Positions 48,864 to 56,930 of a DNA stretch of 64,000 nt are shown piece by piece. The position numbers and the translations under genes were made by a program. Every line of letters starts with the position of its first letter. Within the stretch, counting starts at the first letter, position 1. A model generated the notes under the pieces. It was given only the letters and a program-made list of their open reading frames with translations. It was not told the DNA's origin and made no database searches. Origin of the DNA: Deltaproteobacteria bacterium (GTDB taxonomy: Bacteria > Desulfobacterota > Desulfobulbia > Desulfobulbales > JAGXFP01); assembly GCA_020056965.1 (NCBI GenBank), contig JAGVGT010000031.1, forward strand, positions 54,170 to 118,169, given 5' to 3'.

Positions 48864-48889
48864 CCGGCCTTCAAACAACTGAAGGCCGG
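48864..48889. promoter_or_regulatory. perfect 10-bp hairpin in the leader of the RelA/SpoT gene
   Basis: CCGGCCTTCA and TGAAGGCCGG pair perfectly around AACAAC, about 45 bases before the preferred start (minus strand). It touches the alternative GTG start, so it could affect initiation there. No U-tract follows. A GACTGAAGGCTGAAG repeat unit and the rnr leader fill the rest of the 48.89-49.08 kb gap. Confidence 0.4.
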
Positions 48890-49083
48890 CCGTTCAGAGT
48901 TTGCCCCATTCCGCGGCTTTGGGCAATAAATTGTTTACGCCGCCGCCCCGGAAGGTTTAGGATTCGCTAGGAAAAGACCGAAGAGCAGAGACTGAAGGCT
49001 GAAGACGGCAGGCAAACGGGGAACGGTTTGATTAAGTTCCCACAATCTTCGCTCTTCAGCCTAAATACCTATAAGGAAAACAT

Positions 49084-51405
49084 ATGCCACGCAATCAACG
49101 CCCCCCTCGTCGAGCCCCTGGCGGTAAACGCCGCCCCGAGCAACGCCAGCCCGCCCAGGCCCGGCGGCAAGGCCGCCAGGGCCACCACCAGTCGTCGCCG
49201 GAAACCCCACGCGCCTTGAGCATGGAAGACCAACTCTTCCTCCTGCTTCATTCCCTTGGCGGCAAACTGGGTCACCAGGAAATCATCCGGGGCCTCAAGC
49301 CCGAGTCGCGCGGCGCCCAACGCAAGCTGGACAAGCTCCTCGACCAGCTCGGCCGGGACCGGGTGCTGGACAATGACGACGGGACTTACAGCCTGCGGCC
49401 CGGCCGGGATCTGTTCGAGGCCACCCTCGGCGTCCATCCGCGCGGCTTCGGCTTTGCCACCCCGGTGGCGGCACCTCCCGGCCGGGAAAACGATATCTTC
49501 ATCCCCTTTCCCCACCTGGGTGGCGCCTCCCACGGCGACCGGGTTTTGGTGCGGGTCGAGGACCCCCGCAAGGAGCGCCAGGAAGGACGGATCGTCAAGG
49601 TGTTGAACCGGGGCACCACCCGGCTGGTTGGGATCTACCGGCTGGGCCGGGTCTTCCCCGAGGACCAGCGCTTCACCTACCGGGTGCTGGTCGATCCGGA
49701 TTCCGTGAGCAGCCAGGACGAGGGCAAGGTGGTGTTGGCCGAGATCACCGATTTCAGCAGCGACCCCCTGCATCCCAAAGGCCGGATCCTCCAGGTCCTG
49801 GGCGACCCCGACGACCCGGCCATCCAGGCCGAGATCGTCATCTACGCCCACGATCTGCCCCATAGTTTCAGCCCGGCCGCCCTGGCCGAGGCCGAGGCCC
49901 TGGTGCCGGCCATCCAGCCCGGACCGGACCGGCTCGATCTGCGCGCCATCCCCCACGTCACCATCGACGGCGAGACCGCCCAGGACTTTGACGATGCCGT
50001 CTCGATTGAGGAGACTCCCAAGGGTTACCGGCTCTACGTCTCCATCGCCGACGTCAGCCATTACGTCACCCCCGGTTCGCCCCTGGACGACGAGGCCTAT
50101 CATCGCGGGACCAGCATCTATTTCCCGGGCCGGGTGGTGCCGATGCTGCCGGAGCGGCTTTCCAACGACCTCTGCAGCCTGGTGCCGGACCAGGACCGGC
50201 TGGCCTTCACCGCCATCCTCGACTTCGACGCCGAGGGCAAGCCGATCGGCAAGAAGTTCACCCGGGCGGTGATCCGCAGCCATTTCCGCTTCACCTACAA
50301 CCTGGTCCAGGAGATCCTTGACGCCGCCCCCAAGGCCAAGGTCCGCGCCAGCCACCGGGAGTTCGTCCAGCCCCTGCAGACCATGGCCACCCTGGCCGGT
50401 GCCCTGGAAAAGCGGCGGTCCAAGCGGGGCAGCATCGGCTTCGAGATCCCCGAGGCCGATATTCGGCTGGACGCCGACGGCGCCATCGCCTCGGTCTCGC
50501 GGACCAACCGGCTCCAGGCCCATAAACTGATCGAGGAGTTCATGCTGGCCGCCAACGAGGCAGTGGCCGAGACCTTCACCAAGGCGGCCAAGGAGGCGCG
50601 GCGCGACTTCCTCTACCGGATCCACGAACAGCCCGACCCCTTAAAGGTGGAGAATTTCGTCGAGTTCGCCCGCACCATCGGCGTCCCGCTGGGCCGCGAC
50701 CCCGGCACCCCCAGCTGGTTTGCCAAGATCATCCAGTCGGTGCACGGCTCCCCCCGCGAGTATGTGATCAGCAACCTGCTGCTCCGGACCATGCAGCAGG
50801 CCCGCTACTCGCCGGAGAACGTCGGCCACTTCGGCCTGGCCGCCAGCGACTACTGCCACTTCACCTCGCCGATCCGCCGCTACCCGGACCTCTTGGTCCA
50901 CCGCTCCCTGACCCGGCTGCTCACCCCCAAGACCGGCCGGGGCAAGCCCTTCTACGCCGATATCCAGGAGGCCGGCCTCTTTCTCTCCGACCGGGAGCGC
51001 AAGGCGGTGACCGCCGAGCGCGAGGTGACCGAGCGGCTGCAGGTACGCTACATGGCCAAGCACGTCGGCGAGGAGTTTGACGGCATCGTCTCCGGGGTGG
51101 CCGGGTTCGGCCTCTTCGTGGAGCTGCTGGATTCCTTCATCAGCGGCGGGGTGCCGGTGGCCGACCTCACCGACGACTTTTACGAGATCGACGAGAAGAA
51201 CCACCGGCTGCTGGGCAAGCGCTCGGGCCGCAAGATCAACATCGGCGACATCATCAAGGTCAAGGTGGCGGCGGTCCATATCGAACGGCGGCGGATCGAC
51301 TTTGTACCGGTCTGGCAGGAGGAACAACCGTCCGCCGGTGAAGGCGGGAAAAAGGGCAAGACAGGGGCACCACCGGAGACAAAACGCCGTTCCCGAAGGC
51401 GCTGA
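49084..51405 (+). CDS. rnr: ribonuclease R
   Basis: A 773-residue RNB-family 3'-5' exoribonuclease. A basic Q/R-rich N-terminus ('PRNQRPPRRAPGGKRRPEQR') leads to a winged-helix region, cold-shock domains ('GFGFATPVAAPPGRENDIFI'), the RNB catalytic core ('DGETAQDFDDAVSIEETPKG', with the Mg-binding aspartates) and a C-terminal S1 domain ('GIVSGVAGFGLFVELLDSFI') with a basic tail. It degrades structured RNA. AAGGAAAAC precedes the ATG. Divergent from the RelA/SpoT gene. Confidence 0.95.
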   Translation: MPRNQRPPRRAPGGKRRPEQRQPAQARRQGRQGHHQSSPETPRALSMEDQLFLLLHSLGGKLGHQEIIRGLKPESRGAQRKLDKLLDQLGRDRVLDNDDGTYSLRPGRDLFEATLGVHPRGFGFATPVAAPPGRENDIFIPFPHLGGASHGDRVLVRVEDPRKERQEGRIVKVLNRGTTRLVGIYRLGRVFPEDQRFTYRVLVDPDSVSSQDEGKVVLAEITDFSSDPLHPKGRILQVLGDPDDPAIQAEIVIYAHDLPHSFSPAALAEAEALVPAIQPGPDRLDLRAIPHVTIDGETAQDFDDAVSIEETPKGYRLYVSIADVSHYVTPGSPLDDEAYHRGTSIYFPGRVVPMLPERLSNDLCSLVPDQDRLAFTAILDFDAEGKPIGKKFTRAVIRSHFRFTYNLVQEILDAAPKAKVRASHREFVQPLQTMATLAGALEKRRSKRGSIGFEIPEADIRLDADGAIASVSRTNRLQAHKLIEEFMLAANEAVAETFTKAAKEARRDFLYRIHEQPDPLKVENFVEFARTIGVPLGRDPGTPSWFAKIIQSVHGSPREYVISNLLLRTMQQARYSPENVGHFGLAASDYCHFTSPIRRYPDLLVHRSLTRLLTPKTGRGKPFYADIQEAGLFLSDRERKAVTAEREVTERLQVRYMAKHVGEEFDGIVSGVAGFGLFVELLDSFISGGVPVADLTDDFYEIDEKNHRLLGKRSGRKINIGDIIKVKVAAVHIERRRIDFVPVWQEEQPSAGEGGKKGKTGAPPETKRRSRRR

Positions 51406-51413
51406 AAACTGTT

Positions 51414-51609
51414 GTGTGTAACAGTAACTTTCCGTTCACACTGAGCCTGTCGAAGTGTGGCCCAGTTCGATTTAGGCAACCAAGGGTATTGGCTTGTTAA
51501 AATGCGGGATTAGCCAATTATTACGATTGGGTATTCTGGTGCGGACTTAGTATTAAGTTGGGCCGTCCTTCGACAAGCTCAGGACGAACGGAGCAGCTGA
51601 TTGTTATAC
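51414..51609. repeat. large imperfect inverted repeat built on CTGAGCCTGTCGAAGG copies
   Basis: 'TCCGTTCACACTGAGCCTGT' near 51.43 kb and its inverted relative 'CTTCGACAAGCTCAGGACGA' near 51.57 kb, flanked by GTGTAACAGTAAC and TTGTTATACACC. The whole could fold into a long hairpin and faintly resembles an attC, but core boxes are imperfect. It precedes an AT-rich small gene. Confidence 0.5.
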
Positions 51610-51629
51610 ACCAAAGGAGAGGTAGGAAG

Positions 51630-51848
51630 ATGCTCTTTGCCCTTTATATTGTTGGCGGTTTATTAGCCATAGGTATGATAATTGGAGATATTTATTCAAT
51701 ATTCAAAGAAGACGTCAAAATGGCCGATGGTATAGGGCACAAAACAAAAACTTTTTTATTTCAAAGCTTCCAAACCCTTTTCTTCTTAACAGCCGCTTTT
51801 GTTTTTTCATGGGTAGCTGTCGGTTTTATCTACACAAAAAACAAATGA
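51630..51848 (+). CDS. small two-helix membrane protein in an AT-rich insert
   Basis: A 72-residue protein with two membrane helices ('MLFALYIVGGLLAIGMIIGD' and 'LFFLTAAFVFSWVAVGFIYT') joined by a polar loop. The AT-rich codon use contrasts with the flanking GC-rich genes and suggests transfer. AAAGGAGAGGTAGG precedes the ATG. The tracked ORF starts 24 codons earlier inside the dispersed repeat. No family recognised. Confidence 0.6.
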   Translation: MLFALYIVGGLLAIGMIIGDIYSIFKEDVKMADGIGHKTKTFLFQSFQTLFFLTAAFVFSWVAVGFIYTKNK

Positions 51849-51994
51849 ATATAACCTTATAGTGAATGTCTTATTGAAACTGCTAAAATATAGTTTTTTT
51901 CAGGTGACAAGAGTGCACCTGACATCTACAGGACGATTGTTGTCAAAGTAATGGTTGAGGCTCGTTCCAAAATCAATGTCTAGTAGGCTTCACC

Positions 51995-52552
51995 ATGATC
52001 GAAATGCAACGACGAATGTTATACACCCCAATCTTTCACATCGACACTAACCTTATCAACGCTCGCTGCTCACTTCCCACAATGAACCAAATCGAGAAGT
52101 GGGCTGCTGACGAAATAATCTTGGTAAACATGTCCGGTGTAAGTTTCAAAGAAGCGTTTGCGGGAAACAATGCAACTCGCACAAAGAAAACCCTCGCTCA
52201 GTTGTTCACCCTTACCGACGAAAACATAGATATCACTTGCAAGCGCTATCGTGAGATAGAAAACACTATCTTCCCTGGAGGCGCGAAAAACCAAAACCAG
52301 CAAAACGACGTGAAGATTATTTACGAGGCAGCGCATTGGAATGCCATATTGATAACGCATGATGGCGCCTCCAAGAGTCAGCCTGGTGGAATTTTGGGCA
52401 GACGCGACAAACTGCGCGGCTTCGTACAAATATTGTCTGATACAGAGGCCGTAGAGTTTGTTCGCCGCAAAATTGCCGAACGCGACGCCTTAAACCGTCT
52501 TGTTGCCAAGGAAACAGGGGAGCGCCTCCCTACATGGGTAGGAGATGACTGA
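51995..52552 (+). CDS. PIN-domain-like putative ribonuclease
   Basis: Up to 185 residues. 'PIFHIDTNLINARCSLP' (about residue 13) has the first PIN aspartate in a 'xxDTNxxxxR' context, 'NDVKIIYEAAHWNAILITHD' (about 103) the central and final acidic residues typical of PIN nucleases (DxxI-xxAAxxxxxLxTxD). The tail 'RRKIAERDALNRLVAKETGE' is helical. PIN proteins are often toxins (VapC) or RNA maturation enzymes; no VapB-like antitoxin is beside it. Composition is less GC-rich than neighbours. The start could be one of three closely spaced ATGs. Confidence 0.65.
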   Translation: MIEMQRRMLYTPIFHIDTNLINARCSLPTMNQIEKWAADEIILVNMSGVSFKEAFAGNNATRTKKTLAQLFTLTDENIDITCKRYREIENTIFPGGAKNQNQQNDVKIIYEAAHWNAILITHDGASKSQPGGILGRRDKLRGFVQILSDTEAVEFVRRKIAERDALNRLVAKETGERLPTWVGDD

Positions 52553-52670
52553 CTTCACTTCTGCCTTGACGCTCCCTTGGCTCTAGTAGGTTGATTTATC
52601 TAAAAAAGGGTATCCGGTCACGGCCGAATACCTTCCACATGCAAGACATTCCAAAAAACACGGAACCACC

Positions 52671-54260
52671 ATGCCCGCAAAACCAATCCGCAAAATCCTG
52701 ATCCTCACCCGCGAGTACGACGGCCTGGCCGGCGCCGGCGGGGTCAAGGACTTCACCGCCCAGCTGGCTGCGGCCTTGGCCCGCAAGGGTAACCGCCAGG
52801 TCACCGTCATGCTGCCCTGCTACGGCTTCATGGACCCGGAGGCGTTGGGCTTTGCCTTAAGCGACCTCACTCTGGAAGTGGAGATGAACTACGTGGGCCG
52901 GGAGCGCCGGGAGTCGGTGCGCTTCTGGGAGGCCAGCCGCGACGGGGTGCGGATCGTCCTGGTTGGTGCCGACCGCTACACCGAAAAAGGTGGGGTCTAT
53001 ACCTACACCGCTGCCGAAACGGCCTCCTACCCCAGACATCAGCAGGGCCAGGCCCATTACGACTACTTCGCCATGAACCTCCTGCTGCAGAAGGCGGCCA
53101 TCGCCCGACTGGTCCGGCTGGACGAGCGGCCGGAGATCATCCACTGCCAGGATGGCCACACCGCCCTACTGCCCGCCCTGATCCGGGAGAACGAGGGCTA
53201 CCGCCACTACTTCCACGCCACCGGCTGCCTGGTCACCATCCACAACGCCGGGGTGGGCTACCACCAGGAGGTGGGCGACCTGGCCTTCGCCGAGCGCATC
53301 ACCGGCCTGCCCTCGCGGGTGATCCTCGCCAACCAGTTGAACGGCCAGTTCGATCCCTTCCTGGCCGCCGCCACTTACAGCATCCTGAACACGGTGAGCG
53401 AGAACTACGCCCGTGAGCTGCAGGAGAGCGAGGATGACGACCTGACCGGCGGGCTGGGCCACAAACTGCTGACCCGCGGGGTGATCCTGGAAGGGGTGAC
53501 CAACGGCATCGAACCGGACCATTACGACCCCGCCCATCCGGAACGGCTGGGGCTGGTGGCCGGTTTTTCTCCGGAGCGGGGCCAGTGGAGCGGCAAGGCT
53601 CGCTGCCGGGCCGATCTGGTGGCGACCATGGCGGCGGGCAATTCCTCGGGCGTCCTCCAGACCGGCCACCTCGAATCGCATCCCAGCCAGCCGCTCTTCA
53701 CCTTTATCGGCCGCTTCACCGCCCAGAAAGGGGTGGATAAATTGATCGGCGCCCTGGAAACCCTGTTGCCCCTGGACAAGAAGTTCCAGATCTTGATCAT
53801 GGGCAGCGGCGACAAGGAAACCGAGGATGCGCTGGTCCGGCTGGCCGGCTCCGAACTTTACCGGGGGCGGCTCTGCCTGCTGCGCGGCTACGACGAGCAG
53901 TTGGCCATGCGGGTGTACGCAGCCGGGGATTTCTTCGTGATCCCCTCCCGCTACGAGCCCTGTGGGCTGACCGACTTCATCGCCCAGCTCTTCGGCAACC
54001 TGCCCATCGTCCACCACATCGGTGGGCTGGTCAAGGTGGTGGACGGCGTCACCGGCCTGGCCTACCGGGAGCACAACTCCGCCGCCCTGATGGGCGCCAT
54101 GCTCAAGGCCTTGGAGCTGTTCCGCAGCGAACCGGCCAAGGTCCGGGAAATGCGCGAGGCGGCGGTGGCTCATATCAAGGAGAACTACACCTGGGATATC
54201 GTGGTTGAGCGTTATCTGGCGCTGTATCGAAGGGCGCTGGAGATGGCGGAGAAGGGGTAA
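52671..54260 (+). CDS. glgA: glycogen/starch synthase-type glycosyltransferase (GT5)
   Basis: A 529-residue GT-B-fold enzyme. N-terminal Rossmann half starts 'RKILILTREYDGLAGAGGVK' (variant of the KxGGL sugar-nucleotide motif), with 'PEIIHCQDGHTALLPALIRE' and 'LVTIHNAGVGYHQEVGDL'. The C-terminal half has 'FTFIGRFTAQKGVDKLIGAL' and the 'VIPSRYEPCGLTDFIAQLFG' donor-site EPCGL motif typical of GlgA. It elongates alpha-1,4-glucan from ADP- or UDP-glucose. No other glycogen genes adjoin. The start ATG lacks a clear SD. Confidence 0.85.
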   Translation: MPAKPIRKILILTREYDGLAGAGGVKDFTAQLAAALARKGNRQVTVMLPCYGFMDPEALGFALSDLTLEVEMNYVGRERRESVRFWEASRDGVRIVLVGADRYTEKGGVYTYTAAETASYPRHQQGQAHYDYFAMNLLLQKAAIARLVRLDERPEIIHCQDGHTALLPALIRENEGYRHYFHATGCLVTIHNAGVGYHQEVGDLAFAERITGLPSRVILANQLNGQFDPFLAAATYSILNTVSENYARELQESEDDDLTGGLGHKLLTRGVILEGVTNGIEPDHYDPAHPERLGLVAGFSPERGQWSGKARCRADLVATMAAGNSSGVLQTGHLESHPSQPLFTFIGRFTAQKGVDKLIGALETLLPLDKKFQILIMGSGDKETEDALVRLAGSELYRGRLCLLRGYDEQLAMRVYAAGDFFVIPSRYEPCGLTDFIAQLFGNLPIVHHIGGLVKVVDGVTGLAYREHNSAALMGAMLKALELFRSEPAKVREMREAAVAHIKENYTWDIVVERYLALYRRALEMAEKG

Positions 54261-54371
54261 TAGCGAAAGATTTCCTGGCGTATATCTTCCCGATTGGGAT
54301 GATATACGGATCTGCTTAATTACTTGTTCTGCTAAAGAATTTTCTTAATACGTCCTGGAGGCACTTTCACG

Positions 54372-54752
54372 ATGAAAATAAAGAGCATCGAAAGATTATT
54401 TATAAAAGCTGCCTGTCCGACCTGTCCTGTCTGCCGTAAGAAATTTCCAAGAAATGAAAGAGAACGAGCTTGTGTAATCGCTTCGTATGGCACCCTTGAG
54501 GAACATTATTGCTCTAAAGCTAAAAAATCACAAAACATAGAAACAAAAAAACCATTAAAAAAAGAAACTACCCGCATAAACCCTAAAAAGGTTAGTCGCA
54601 TGTCTTGTCAAACATGTGGCAATACATTCTTAATCAACTCTTCTGGTTATCTTGAGGAACATAATTGTAATAACCCTAACCCTACAAAAAAAGAATTTAT
54701 AAAACGAATGCTTTCAGGTGGCGGAGCGAATGGCACTGGAAAGAGAAGATAG
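54372..54752 (+). CDS. small protein with two C2HC zinc-finger-like units, AT-rich
   Basis: A 126-residue basic protein with two similar units: 'CPVCRKKFPRNERE' leading to 'GTLEEHYC', and 'CQTCGNTFLINSSGYLEEHN' followed by C. Each gives CxxC...HxxC/HxC spacing of a C2HC zinc finger, joined by a lysine-rich linker. AT-rich composition and its place directly upstream of an attC site suggest an integron or otherwise mobile gene. Possible nucleic-acid binding. The family is not recognised. CTGGAGG precedes the start. Confidence 0.65.
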   Translation: MKIKSIERLFIKAACPTCPVCRKKFPRNERERACVIASYGTLEEHYCSKAKKSQNIETKKPLKKETTRINPKKVSRMSCQTCGNTFLINSSGYLEEHNCNNPNPTKKEFIKRMLSGGGANGTGKRR

Positions 54753-54848
54753 CCCGTGTGGGATGTAGTTCTTTAAAAAGCATTCCTTGCGAAAAATGGG
54801 GTTATTCTTGATCTTGCCTCTCGGTGTATAGAACATGGCTAAAATAGC

Positions 54849-54967
54849 AGAACAAGGCGTTTAACTATGACCGGGGCCACGGCGGCGCGGTCTACCTTGC
54901 CATCCTACAACTTCATTACTCCAGCCGGGCGCAGTGTTGCCCCGGCAAGTTAACTTTGCGTTATGCA
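54849..54967 (+). other. attC: integron attC recombination site
   Basis: The left end 'AGAACAAGGCGTTTAACTAT' and right end 'CAAGTTAACTTTGCGTTATG' are complementary (GCGTTTAACT...CCGGGGC with GCCCCGG...AGTTAACTTTGCG), with the core GCGTTATGC at the right. This is a complete, longer attC of about 119 bp, ending 11 bp before the next gene. Confidence 0.8.
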
Positions 54968-54977
54968 CTGGTGAATC

Positions 54978-55634
54978 ATGGTTGACCTTAAATCTACAGG
55001 TTTGACACTTAACTTTCGTCCAGGATTTGGGCTGGCCCACTTGCGGACAGCCTCCAAGCTCTCTGAATTATGTGGAGAGGTTGAAGTCAAGAATGAAGGC
55101 GCTAAGTTTGGTCCTTTTTTTGATGATATTAACGATTATTCATCTGCGTGTGTTATGTCTTGCGTTGCTTCATTAGAGGCTTATATAAACGAAATATTTA
55201 TTGATAGAGAAAAACACTTTAAAATTCATGATATTAACTTGATGGATGATTTATGGGACATTTTAGAAAAAAAAAGCATAATCGACAAATTTCAATTTGC
55301 TCTTCTGCTTAAAAATAAGGAAAAGTTCAAAACATCCTCAAAAGTCATGGATCACGTCAAAACATTGATCAAACTTCGTAATTCTTTGGTTCATTTTAAG
55401 CCTGAATGGGTTCATCTTCAGAAAGAGCACGACAAAATAGGTAAGGCCTTAATCGGTAAGTTTGAAATGAGTTCGTTTTTGCAATCAGCAGAACCGATAT
55501 TTCCTCTTCGCTGTATGTCATATAGCATGACTAAGTGGGCAGTTCGGTCAAGTCACGAATTCATCAACGAGTTTTCTGATTTATCAACAATCGAAAATCG
55601 TATTAAGAATTTTGAGCATATTTTCAATTTATGA
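54978..55634 (+). CDS. integron-cassette protein with HEPN-like Rx4H motif
   Basis: A 218-residue AT-rich, helical protein. 'YSSACVMSCVASLEAYINEI' (about residue 55) and 'LIKLRNSLVHFKPEW' (about residue 129) match the pattern of HEPN/abortive-infection-like proteins: a helical core followed by RNxxxH (Rx4H). It lies between a complete attC and a half attC, so it is a gene cassette. The same motif occurs in the 1.1-kb cassette, but the two proteins are not otherwise alike. RNase-type toxin or antiphage function is inference. No RBS is obvious, as is common for cassettes. Confidence 0.7.
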   Translation: MVDLKSTGLTLNFRPGFGLAHLRTASKLSELCGEVEVKNEGAKFGPFFDDINDYSSACVMSCVASLEAYINEIFIDREKHFKIHDINLMDDLWDILEKKSIIDKFQFALLLKNKEKFKTSSKVMDHVKTLIKLRNSLVHFKPEWVHLQKEHDKIGKALIGKFEMSSFLQSAEPIFPLRCMSYSMTKWAVRSSHEFINEFSDLSTIENRIKNFEHIFNL

Positions 55635-55638
55635 AAAC

Positions 55639-55695
55639 GCATAACAAACGATTAGAGAGGGACGCGGTAAAGATATGCGGCGCTAAAGCGGTCAA
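55639..55695 (+). other. attC: left half of an attC, interrupted by a dispersed repeat
   Basis: 'ATAACAAACGATTAGAGAGG' then 'GACGCGGTAAAGATATGCGG' and 'CGCTAAAGCGGTCAA' nearly match the left 55 bases of the attC at 1.8 kb. After GGTCAA the sequence changes into the repeat also found at 0.98-1.07 kb, and the right half with GTTATG is missing. Confidence 0.75.
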
Positions 55696-55759
55696 ACACG
55701 TAAGGTGCAATCTGCCGCCATCCCATGTAGGGCGGCAATAGCGCAGCGCATTGCGCCGG
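55696..55759. repeat. inverted copy of the 0.98-kb dispersed repeat
   Basis: 'ACACGTAAGGTGCAATCTGC' followed by 'CGCCATCCCATGTAGGGCGG' is the reverse complement of the copy near 1.03 kb. It directly follows the interrupted attC, implying insertion or recombination at that point. The stretch to 55904 has no other supported gene. Confidence 0.7.
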
Positions 55760-55904
55760 ATGAATCGGCCCGAGACATTGGAACGAAAGCAACTCATCTG
55801 CCATGCCTGATTTTGTGCGTGTTGCTTGATAGCACTGATAACCCCCTCACCCTCACACTCCTCGAGAGATGAGATTTTCTCCTAAAAGACCAGCGAGCCT
55901 CGAC

Positions 55905-56474
55905 ATGCTGCGATTCGCCATCCTCTTCGCCCTGATCATGCTGAAGGCGCCCTCTGCCTGGGCGGGCGGCCCGACCGACCAGGCGCTGCTCGACACGGTC
56001 CGCGGTTTCTACGGCTGGGCCCTGGAACAGGGCAAGGAAACCGTCCTGCTGGAGCCGAGGATCATGGCGGTGACCGGCACCAACCGCCTCTACCTCGACC
56101 TTGCCAGCCTGGATTCGTTCACGACCGGCTTCCTGGGTTCCGGCTATTTCGCCCCGGAGTTTGCCCAGACGCTGGCCGGCTATTACCGGAAACATCAGGC
56201 CGAGATTGCCGCCCTCCCCCAGTCGGAGTTTGACGAGATGGAGCAGGACGGCCGCGGGCTGCTCCTGGAAACGGAGGACATGGACCTCTTCTTCTGTGCC
56301 CAGGAATATGAATACAGCAAGCAATTCGTCCAGGGCATTCGGCTCAAGAGCGCCTGGGTCGAGGGCGCAACCGCCGCCGCGGTCGTCATCTCGCCCGCCA
56401 AGTGGGAAACCACCTTCCACTTCGTCAAAGTCCAGGACCGCTGGCTTATTTCCGGCTATTGCGTTTTCAGATAA
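55905..56474 (+). CDS. exported DUF3828-like protein
   Basis: A 189-residue protein with a signal peptide ('MLRFAILFALIMLKAPSAWA'), then an alpha/beta domain: 'LLDTVRGFYGWALEQGKETV', 'EFAQTLAGYYRKHQAEIA', 'DMDLFFCAQEYEYSKQF' and 'FHFVKVQDRWLISGYCVFR'. The start, the 'Fxxx' core and the W-containing last strands resemble DUF3828 (NTF2-like) periplasmic proteins. Function unknown. The ATG at 55905 is preferred because it begins the signal peptide; the tracked start adds 12 residues. Confidence 0.65.
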   Translation: MLRFAILFALIMLKAPSAWAGGPTDQALLDTVRGFYGWALEQGKETVLLEPRIMAVTGTNRLYLDLASLDSFTTGFLGSGYFAPEFAQTLAGYYRKHQAEIAALPQSEFDEMEQDGRGLLLETEDMDLFFCAQEYEYSKQFVQGIRLKSAWVEGATAAAVVISPAKWETTFHFVKVQDRWLISGYCVFR

Positions 56475-56502
56475 AACGATTTCCTAACCCAAGGTGATCA
56501 AG

Positions 56503-56724
56503 ATGCCGTCGAATAACAGTCGAGACGTGGAGAAGGAATACGCCAAGGCAGAGTTCGTCGCGAAGCTTCGTCGGTTAGCCGACGCCATCGAGAAAGGCGA
56601 CCGATTTGAAATCCAGATTGCCGGTGAGCGGATTTATGTTCCCGTCCGGGCCAACTTCACGGTTGAGCATGAAAGGTCAGCCACCGAAGAAGAAATTGAG
56701 TTCCAGATAAAGTGGGCTCTGTAA
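56503..56724 (+). CDS. amphi-Trp domain protein
   Basis: A 73-residue protein matching the amphi-Trp domain: 'AEFVAKLRRLADAIEKGDRF' helix, 'EIQIAGERIYVPVRANFTVE' paired strands, and terminal 'EEEIEFQIKWAL' with the conserved tryptophan. The domain is common in delta-proteobacteria and archaea as a small stand-alone protein of unknown role. The ATG at 56503 has AAGG 8 bases upstream; a GTG 9 bp earlier is also possible. Confidence 0.8.
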   Translation: MPSNNSRDVEKEYAKAEFVAKLRRLADAIEKGDRFEIQIAGERIYVPVRANFTVEHERSATEEEIEFQIKWAL

Positions 56725-56930
56725 CCCAGAGCTATAGAACTCGATAAATGCCGAGCATTGCCATCATGAGTTTGCCGGCGGCCCTTCCTTGAGTGGCCTG
56801 CCAAAATTTCCTTGCCCGCCGCACCGGGCTTCGTGGTAGTCTTTCCATGGCGCCGAGCGGTCTCCCCACCTCCCGTCGCCCGTTGACCGGCTCACTTTTC
56901 CCCTTTGCTAAATGACCAAGGAGCACGAAT

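Noticed and set aside
49069-50625. 518-residue minus-strand ORF opposite rnr
   Set aside because: Antisense shadow of the RNase R gene, no domain features.
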